Source: Eremomyces bilateralis CBS 781.70
Lineage: Eukaryota; Ascomycota; Dothideomycetes; Eremomycetales; Eremomycetaceae
Reading direction: 5' to 3'
NCBI RefSeq assembly: GCF_010015585.1
Contig: NW_022985077.1
Span: 124,001 to 188,000, forward strand
Length of the DNA stretch: 64,000 bases
Below, one piece after another: positions 56,101-64,000 of this stretch; position 1 is the first letter of the stretch; each line of letters starts with the position of its first letter. The notes beneath the pieces are model-generated. The model did not search any database. It had not been told where the DNA came from and saw nothing but the letters and a program-made list of their open reading frames with translations. A program made the position numbers and the translations under genes.

Positions 56101-56474
56101 TATGAAGAAGAAAAAGGTAGAGAAATCCGAGACGCACAAAGCACCGGAAAAGTATGATTGGAGATGTGTATGTTGTTGTAGCCCGAAACATTCCCGCCGG
56201 AAAGCGGGAACCACGGAGTGATCATGTTGATGATTGATAAAGCGTGAGGGAAGAAGAGAAGATAAGAAAAACAAGATCATAGCCATCGCTGGGCTTCCAA
56301 AAAACAATATCGGTCTATTTCAAGGGGGTTGTGATGCGTTCCATTCATGTCCGTTCCGAACCCAGTCAACCTTTCGCTTCATGCCCATCGATAAGAAAAA
56401 CCCATTCGAGAGAAAAAGGATAACAATGAAATCCTCCTTCTCCTACGTTTCGTTTACCCCCTACTGTCGTGATC
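53137..56474. other. Long intergenic region with possible decayed coding pieces
   Basis: This 3.3-kb gap separates the 3' ends of the Rad51 paralog (+) and creA (-). On the minus strand, fragments at about 53292-53700 and 54800-55300 read like protein over short spans (for example GWRSRHAPVDLSYFEECHEY and VYEYQYRAIYDADPGPRLLG). They are broken by stops and frame changes and I cannot assign them to a family. They may be relics of host genes or chance. Confidence 0.4.
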
Positions 56475-57824
56475 TCACTCCCGGTCGCCTCCCAAAAACC
56501 CATTTCCTAACCCTTGGATGTTGGGTAATGGCAATTTCCTCTGACTGCCTTCCGATCGCCCGATGATCTCGCTGATCGACATGCCTATGGTGCCACTTTC
56601 CCGCGGCACGTATGGACTCGGACCCTCGGCGTTCGGCTCCAGCGGTGCTAGCGCAGGCGGCGGCATCATCGCGGGTTGTCCGAGGCTGTTGAATCCGGGG
56701 ATCAAGTGGTCTCGATTGAACGCCGGCTGCGATGGAGACGTGCTGCTCGGATGGAGGTGCGAAGGATTAGACCCGGGAGGATGTTGGTGCTGGAGGGAGA
56801 GGTGGCGGATGGTCGGCAGTGTGAGCGCTTCGTTCGGAGGGAAGTTGTAGTGGTAGTTTGGACGCAGGCGGGGTGAGTGGGCGGGCGTGGCGAGCGGAGT
56901 GTGGTCGGGGGTCGGAGATGTCGAGGAGTGAGAGAAAGAGGGGGATGGAGGGGCGGTGGAGTAAGGAGACGACGGGCGAGATCGCTTGCTTCGGTGCGCA
57001 TAGGGGTCGAGTGTGGGGAATGGATGGGGATCGTACTCATGCGAGTGCGACCGGGACATCGGCTGTGAGGATGGGGCGGTCGAAGGGTGTTGACTTGAGT
57101 GCGAGCTGTATGCGTACTGTGCAAGAGAGGTCGGACGAGAGGAAGAGGAGAGTGAGTAGAGGGAAGTCGAGCTGGATGGGCCGCTTGAGAGGAAGTTGTA
57201 TGGACGGTTCGAGGCGCTTGACCCTGCATTGGTTCTTCCATCCCGTTCTACTTGCGAAGCAGCAGTTGCAAGCATGTTGATGTCGAGATGTCGTTGCATA
57301 GAATTCGGGCTGTTCCCTTGGCTCTGCGATCCGTGAGGCCGGTTGAGATGGGAGAAGCCAGCGGCATTGGATGCATACGATGCGAAGGAGTGCGGAGGAG
57401 AGACGTCGGGAGATGCGATGTTCGACGGTGGAGCGGAACGAGAGATCGTTTTCGGCGGAGGCGGCATCATGCGTGGGATTCCATTCGCATCCATCCCCGA
57501 GTTTTGAGCCGCGGCAGCGACAGCAGCAGCGGCGGCATGTTGTTTGTTCCCTCTCCGGGAGTTGGGGTTGTTGTGAATTCTCGAGTGACGAGTCAATTCG
57601 TCGGAGCGGGAAAAGCGTTTCAAGCAACCCGGATACTGGCATGCATGAGGTTTTTCGCCGGTATGTGTCCGGATATGACGAGTCTGGTGCTCCAGACGGT
57701 GAAAAGCCTTGTCACACAGGGGACATTTGTATGGTCGAGGTAAATCCTGTCTAGGTTCCTCCATGGTTTGGGACGATTTTGGTTGCAGCATTGAATATAT
57801 CAGACTGATGTTCGATGCTGCCAT
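56475..57824 (-). CDS. creA: Carbon catabolite repressor CreA
   Basis: CreA is the two-finger C2H2 repressor that binds SYGGRG sites and shuts off alternative carbon-use genes on glucose. The fingers sit at residues 34-54 (CPLCDKAF...HQTRHIRTH) and 62-84 ([19 protein letters not shown]). They are followed by an Ala-rich stretch, [33 protein letters not shown], an SHSHE segment and [20 protein letters not shown], all in the CreA order. The C-terminus ([18 protein letters not shown]) stops about 30 residues sooner than in Aspergillus nidulans. The frame is open to 57956, but that upstream codon is GTG, so the first ATG at 57824 was used, giving 449 residues. The N-terminus ([12 protein letters not shown]) does not match the usual CreA start, so an upstream exon is possible. 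Confidence 0.92.
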   Translation of the reverse strand: MAASNISLIYSMLQPKSSQTMEEPRQDLPRPYKCPLCDKAFHRLEHQTRHIRTHTGEKPHACQYPGCLKRFSRSDELTRHSRIHNNPNSRRGNKQHAAAAAVAAAAQNSGMDANGIPRMMPPPPKTISRSAPPSNIASPDVSPPHSFASYASNAAGFSHLNRPHGSQSQGNSPNSMQRHLDINMLATAASQVERDGRTNAGSSASNRPYNFLSSGPSSSTSLYSLSSSSRPTSLAQYAYSSHSSQHPSTAPSSQPMSRSHSHEYDPHPFPTLDPYAHRSKRSRPSSPYSTAPPSPSFSHSSTSPTPDHTPLATPAHSPRLRPNYHYNFPPNEALTLPTIRHLSLQHQHPPGSNPSHLHPSSTSPSQPAFNRDHLIPGFNSLGQPAMMPPPALAPLEPNAEGPSPYVPRESGTIGMSISEIIGRSEGSQRKLPLPNIQGLGNGFLGGDRE

Positions 57825-60800
57825 AGGTTGTTGGATGGTGGAGGAGGATGTGGAGGATGGAGATGTAGATGTTGGGGAAGCACTCGGGGGAGAGGCGGAA
57901 ATAATATCCAAAAAACCTCTCGGCACTGGAGCCGGCGATGATGATTCGCGGCCCACGGCTTGCTGGGGTTCGGAAGAGATGGCCGAATGTGGGTTGAGAA
58001 AGATTTCGAAAGGCGGCGGGCAAATTCGATGATGCTTGCATGTGAAAAATGAAAGCCACAGAAAGCGTGTTCCTGAGTTTTGACGCTGCCTGGGCCCTGT
58101 GGAGTGCGGACACTGGAGTGTGGTGGCGGAAATGATGTCGGAGCCGGATGTGGGAAAGGTCCGTGTAAACCACCAAGGCCAAGCTGTCCACTTTGTCCAC
58201 TTTCCAGATGATAAGGCGGAAGGGAGTGGTACTCTGTGGTAGAGATATCGACGGCCTGCTGGGGAGAAACACTACAGTGGACACGATGGAAAATCCTTTT
58301 CTGGTTTCTGAACAGTGCGAGAACCGACAGGAGAGTGGAATGCGAAAATGGGAGAGGATTGAAAGGGATGTAACGAGAAGAGGGAAATGGAATCGGACGA
58401 AGACGGGGGGGTACAGCAATCAATAAGTAGGACAACGTCAAGGCCGGATGTATGCCGTTCCCCAGGCGCTCCCTCAATCCGATTGTCAGACGAGGCAACT
58501 TTGGCGTACGGAGATTCCGGTGTCAAGTCAATTACCTTCTGGGGCTCCAGAGTCTGGGCAGAGGGAGAGTGGGTGACAACCGACAACTGACAACTGACAA
58601 GCCGCCCACTGTACAGGGCAGGATCAGAGGGTGGGATTGGGGATTGCGGGTGTGCGGGAAAGCTGCTGCCCCCGGCCTGAGGTGGCTATCCGGAAAAAGA
58701 AACCCAGTAATATTAATGGTTTAATACATCATCAAACGATTCTGAGTCGCCGAGGGGGCGAGGCGTTTGGGGTGTGCTGGACGTGCTGGATCTGCTGGAC
58801 TCCCCGCGAACCAGACCTGCGTGGGCAGCAATGAGACAGGGCCAGGGGGGAGACTGGCTGTGAGCCGCGGATCGTAGGCAGGGGACTCGGCTGAGGGGGG
58901 AAAGATGGGGTTTTCCGGGGATTTCTGTTGAATCCAACCAAGGGCATTTAGAAAGGCCGAAATCTTCGGTAAGGGGATCCTCAGTGCATATCGGTACGGA
59001 GCTGACCTGACTTCTTAAGATACATCCGGCTATTTGCTCCTAGCCTCCTACGCTTCCTCCTGGCAAAATGGAACGTGGGGAATGCTGAATGCATCGCTTA
59101 ACCGCCCTGGCGATAGATACCGTTTGCCCCGAAAAGGCCAATTCTGAAGACACTGAACCTCAACTTCCTCAAGACCGCAAGGCTGACTGGACGAAAAGAA
59201 AAGGGATGAAACATTGCTCCTCACTGCTTTTTCCCTGTCGTGGAAGTCACTGGTCTGGGTTTTCCGTTCAATCTCCTGTCGTATCTGGTCGTATCGTATC
59301 TGGTCGTTCTCATTCGATTGCGGAACACTCCATGAAGCAGCGAAGAGTGTCAGACCAATCGTTCGTGCCATCCGGGAACTGCAGGGAGATCCTCTAGGCT
59401 GGAGGAGCGGGATCACCACATACTCGATGGGGGATGAGCTGCAAGGAATGAAGCAATCTAATTAATATTATTCTAAAAGCAGTACCGGATGCAAGGCATC
59501 GTATGTATTAAAGATATCATTTCGCTTCACCGTGATTCGACTGTATAGACCCCCCCCAACCATTCATTATTGCTACATATCACGGCTTGATTCTTGATGA
59601 AGGCAGCATCTGAAGCTCAACAATTCGGTATATTACAGCCAAGCCAAGACTCCTCCGTACTTCCGTCCCCCGTGCCTCACCAGTCTCCCACCGCAAGCGG
59701 CAAGCCACATCAGGCGCCATCAAATATCAACCCAAATGTACGGTGAGATCAGAGATGTGATCCGCCATCCCTGCATTGAGCGGGTTTGTAGAGGCTAGAG
59801 TGGAAGTGGATGGGGATGTGGGGGCGCCACGCCTCATCGCTCCGGTTTAATAAGGGGAACCCGAATTTTCACCCCGATTTTGCTCCGAAGGTGAAAATCC
59901 TCGTCTCTGCTGCGTCAGCATCGCATCCATGTGTCGCCTCACTGGAAGTCGGGTACAGGCCCTCCCGTCGTCGAGATACGTCGGTAGATCCCTAAGTTAG
60001 TCATATCGGTCGAGATATCCTGCAACGCACATCTGTCTGGTGCAGCTCAACGTACAGGTATCTGATATCATGCATCTATTTCCCGGTGATCGACACCTGT
60101 CCTTTAATGTCATCGATAAAGGATGTGTTCTCAGTTTGACAGATTGTCAACCGATTTTCGATCTGATCGCAAAAGCACGCCACATCGACAGGCTCCTCCT
60201 CGGCCTTGGTCTGGTTCCTCATCTTTGGTTCTGAAATCTGAATACATTGACGAGCCAATGCGCTGGATGAGTCTGTCCCACTTTTCCCAGCCAGCCGCAA
60301 CAGCTGTCCATGAATCTGACACCGGGGAAAGCTCTTGGACCGTTGTCCGTTGGAAATGGAGACGGGAACTGGCGTTCGCCGATGGATTCTGTCGCCATAA
60401 GAGGGGCCAGGGTCGCCCGATATGAAGTGTGGTCGTGTGTATGGCGAGACGATGATGTGATTTTCGGGCTGAATTGGTGGTATTTTGCTGTTCCGCGGTT
60501 AGTGATGGCCGATGCGAGACTGAATCGGCCGACTGGGACAAGGGCTATTTGCTCACCCCATCATCCATGGCCTCGATTTTAATCCTTGCTGGTATTCTTT
60601 TGCTGTAGTAAATGATTCAACGGTTTCCATTTCGTGATCCAGCACGTTTCCGATCGCGATTCCTGATGTGAATTATCCACGCTGAACTCCATGATGGGAT
60701 ACCCCAAGCCGTTTGATACTGCCGAAGACATTCCCACAATCGATCCTCCTACATAATCGTCCTACACTGCAGGCTGACTCCCAGATTGTCAGCAGCAACC

Positions 60801-63800
60801 GCCGTCCAGGGGTGCATCCAACATCCGGACCAGTACTACCATTCGCAAGGCTGAGCGGCTGATGATGCAGCCAGTAGCAAGTCCGGGGCCCCAGAAGAAT
60901 TCCGTTTTTCGCGCCAGCGCCCGCTACCTACCTTATCTAGATTCTAGACTAGAAATGCGGAGCGCGCAGCGGAAAAAAAGGGCCTGAACCGAAGAATACC
61001 GTTTCCCGTCCGATAAGCGCTTGGTTTGAATTAGCCGGAAACATCCAGGACGGGAATAACCAGCAGCCTAGGGATTATAGATAACGTTTGGTTGCATTTC
61101 TTGCCCTGTACGGAGTACGAGGACCTGGATAGCATGGTCAAATTGGGTGGCAAATTCGAACCGGTACGGCCAAATTCGGTTGCTCACTGGCATGGTTGCA
61201 TTCTGGTTTCAAACAGATTGCTGACCTGGAGTCGACTGGCGATCATTTCGAGAACATCGCTGGGGAATTCCCCGCATTTGTGACTGCCTGAAAACGACAT
61301 CAAACTGAAGTGCAGGTGAACCAGATGCTCATAGCCTCAAACTGGTTGGCAAAGATAAGACGTCCACTGTTGTCTCTCCACCTGATGGTTTATCATATGA
61401 AGACCCCACACGCCCTTACTTGATGTCCTTTCCATTGCCACTCTCTGTCCACACGTCAACAGGTTTGGTCCTCCAGCTGCGGCCTCCGAGCAATGGAGCA
61501 TGCCAATGGCAGTTTCTATATCCAATCCGATTACAATACTGGGTTTTGCTTTCATCAAATCCACGACGGAGTGACTCCTGTCGCGAAGCTGACAGACGTC
61601 TCCACAATCCACCAGGGCTTCCTTTTGAAATTCGTCATAATAGACATGAAGGACGGCCGCTATTCGATAGACCAAAGAGATGTTGATATTTCAATGACCC
61701 AGGCACGGACGAATGGTCCCTAGTCAAATTCCTTGACTATTGTTGATATTAGATGTTGAAAGGGAGAACGGGTTCCCTGATGCGGAGCAATAGGATGTCG
61801 TGTACGGAGTAACAACCGTATTCAGCCGCTGAGTCTACCCGTCTGGTTCCTTCGCTGGGTATTACGAATCATCTCCTTAATTGTCATATCCGTTTTAGTT
61901 TATAATCTTCAAGTTGCACCTGTCTTCCAGATATGGTGAACCCCTTTCCCCGCACTTTTATCTTAAAGTTTATGTACACCCCGACTTCCCCGAGCCATTG
62001 GTCTTGCACGTGCATGTGCCTTGTCGTGATACCACAAAGTCAAATCCCACCTAATCCTCCCTATCCAACTTCCCTCCAATCTCCGATCGGTGCTCGACGC
62101 TCGTTCTGCGTACTGCCGATGAAGTCCGCTTAAAACAAAGTACCGATCATACCCAGCGAGGCTAACATTCCTTCGCTGTCTGACCCTTCGGACACAGTCC
62201 GATAGGTGGACAGTTACAAAGTTGAACAAGGCAAGACCTGACTGTATTCATGAATGGGGGGGGTGGCGTGGGGGGTCGTTACCCCAACAAATTCCCAACC
62301 CCAGCTCCAAATCTCTCCAGTAGTCACTGGTCACCACAGTCAGCCCAGATTCGGCTGGGCCGGTGGGGAAAGGCAGGCGACCCCCACAAATTCGGGGCAA
62401 GAGCGGGCCTTTCCCCGTGACTAGCAACTAAATCGGACTGGTTGGGCTGTCATGACTGCCTGGGGCATCAATCAGTTTTATACTTTTATCCACGTCGGTT
62501 GGCTTCAGTGTGTCCCATCACTCATTCCCATCAGGATCTTTCTCCTGCAGTGTCCAGTTCTCGTTGAGTCCGATATGTGTTCTTGTCGTCATTGTTACAT
62601 TGGGCACAGCATGATGCGACAGAATTTCGTCGCGGAAACAACCGAATATCACCAAGCATCAGGAAATTAGCAAGCAATAATAGGCCAGGGGTGACTGTCT
62701 GCAACGAGCTAGTCTGGATATCTGCAACAAATCAGCAACTGGATTAGACATGATAGGAAGGTAACACGTCCAACTGGCGAGCATGCTTCCTTCTTACAAC
62801 GACGATGATGACGCTATTTCCGTATGGCGGTAATTGATGGTGTTATACAATCTAACATTTTGGTTGAGGATCCAAACTCCCAATCCATTTGGCTTGCAGA
62901 AGTCTTGCATAAGGGCAAGAACCCACCCTCATCTCCGGATCCCGATATGAGGACATCCAAAACCTGATGTTGAGAATTGAGATGCAGCGCGGGAAAACAC
63001 ATGTCCGATCGCCCCGTTCCGCATCCCCTTTTAGTGTGGAACGCAGTGCAGGGAGGAGTCGTGGGGTATATAGTGCTGACGACTGGAAACGCAGTTGCAT
63101 CGCGATATGGCATCAATGCAATGTGATCAGGTGCTAAACAGATCATTGGAACTATAATGACACCGCAGCTGCGGTTGAGAAATTGTGTCCAATATCTGCA
63201 TCGAAAGGGATGGCCAGCTTGACCATTCCTTAGTCGCGCCGCTCCGTGATAGCTGTTCTGGGGCTTGGGGGTGTGCATAAACTGCATATTCCCGCTGACC
63301 GACACTTTGCTTCTCCAGATTATCGGGTTGCTAACATGGAGTGGCGCAGGGATTACGATTCGATTACGTCCTAATCTGGAGAAACCGTCAGGGCTGGGGA
63401 CGGGATCGGATGGTTATCGAAATTGATCTATCCCGTCACAAGAACTGTGTTCGCGCTGCTCCTTTGCCGCTCTGAACTGGCGTCGCCGATATATCGAAAA
63501 TAGGAGTGATAGGTCTCAAGAGTCAAGAGACTCTCTGCATGTGTAGTGAACGATCAACTTGTAGAATAAGACGGATAACTACCTATTGGCGAGACGGCTT
63601 GGAAAATCATTTCCCGGCTCTAAGCGTATGGCGATCATACAATTCTACTGTGCTATGCCTGTTTAGCAGGCAGCAGTCTAGGGCGCTCCAGAAATAATTC
63701 CCTATTGTTCTCGATCGGAAACTTGTATACGCTCTATTTGGATTTTGGATGATCCTCGACAAGATAACCTGGCATCACAGAGCGGCTAAAGAGTTAGGTT

Positions 63801-64000
63801 ACGTCCTCTCTCTGGGGAAAGTGTGGGGTGAGCCAAGATTAAATGGGCTCATGTAGTAATGGCATCTTACCAGATCATCGATGCCTAATGTCTATTCTTA
63901 CGGTACGCAGTATCTACAATCGTGCCGATATTCAACACGTATGAGCACTTTCCACTACCATTCTCTCTTCTCCATTTGCCTATGAGTCGCTCAACCTCAA
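57825..64000. promoter_or_regulatory. creA upstream region and gene-free DNA to window end
   Basis: The nearest 0.7 kb is the presumed creA leader and promoter: it is pyrimidine-rich on the creA strand and carries two long overlapping open frames (57751-58419 and 57800-58498, minus). Beyond it, about 5.5 kb holds no gene I can support. Frames up to 163 codons (62814-63305, minus) lack motifs and are overlapped. A C-rich/G-rich patch lies at 62260-62420. TACGGAGTA occurs at about 61109 and 61803. Confidence 0.5.

Noticed and set aside
57825-57956. In-frame extension of CreA to 57956
   Set aside because: The codon there is GTG, an unlikely start in this setting; the first in-frame ATG is at 57824.
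62255-62420. G-rich and C-rich patch resembling a quadruplex or promoter element
   Set aside because: Runs are short and irregular and there is no adjacent gene; the significance could not be judged.
62814-63305. 163-codon minus-strand frame near the window end
   Set aside because: No domain, low-quality composition and an overlapping second frame; no splice model improved it.
1-64000. Retroelements, intact DNA transposons and CRISPR arrays
   Set aside because: No reverse transcriptase, integrase or transposase motif, long terminal repeat or spaced direct-repeat array was seen on either strand.

Overview
The window is nuclear DNA of a filamentous ascomycete (Pezizomycotina). Genes on both strands are split by short GT-AG introns, mostly 41-128 bp. 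They encode fungal hallmarks: CreA, a FarA/CTF1-type zinc-cluster regulator, two further Zn2Cys6 factors, a fused single-chain isopropylmalate dehydratase, Rpa49 and Atp23. The gene repertoire and CreA sequence fit Eurotiomycetes best, but that placement is inference. All exon joins were made by eye and checked by reading frame, conserved protein sequence and whole-codon totals; no alignment or RNA evidence was available.

Layout. 0.4-4.3 kb: three housekeeping genes, ATP23 (+), Aurora kinase (-) and TIP41 (+). 4.3-7.9 kb: mostly empty, with one possible two-exon small gene. 7.9-14.3 kb: a Nudix hydrolase and a ten-exon FarA/CTF1-like regulator (both +). 15.6-18.7 kb: VPS18 (-). 20.1-21.3 kb: a membrane protein with a ricin-B-like ectodomain (+). 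21.6-34.3 kb: three minus-strand genes, namely a 1403-residue Zn2Cys6 factor, LEU1 and a second Zn2Cys6 factor. 37.8-39.7 kb: a divergent glutamate-cysteine ligase paralog (+), convergent with RPA49 (-, 40.0-41.6 kb). 42.0-53.1 kb: four plus-strand genes (promethin/LDAF1 family, a tandem-repeat protein, a divergent protein-kinase-like protein, a Rad51 paralog). 56.5-57.8 kb: creA (-), with about 6 kb of gene-free DNA upstream.

The genes do not form an operon-like or biosynthetic unit. A loose metabolic theme can be seen: CreA (carbon repression), FarA/CTF1 (fatty-acid use), a promethin (lipid droplets), LEU1 with a Leu3/LeuB-like site upstream, and TIP41 (TOR signalling).

The least ordinary items are the divergent gamma-glutamylcysteine ligase paralog, the ricin-B/transmembrane protein with no signal peptide, the kinase-like protein with altered HRD and DFG motifs, and the long open frames in the creA leader. 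I saw no rRNA, convincing tRNA, CRISPR array, retroelement or intact transposon. Several 1-6 kb stretches carry no gene I can support.
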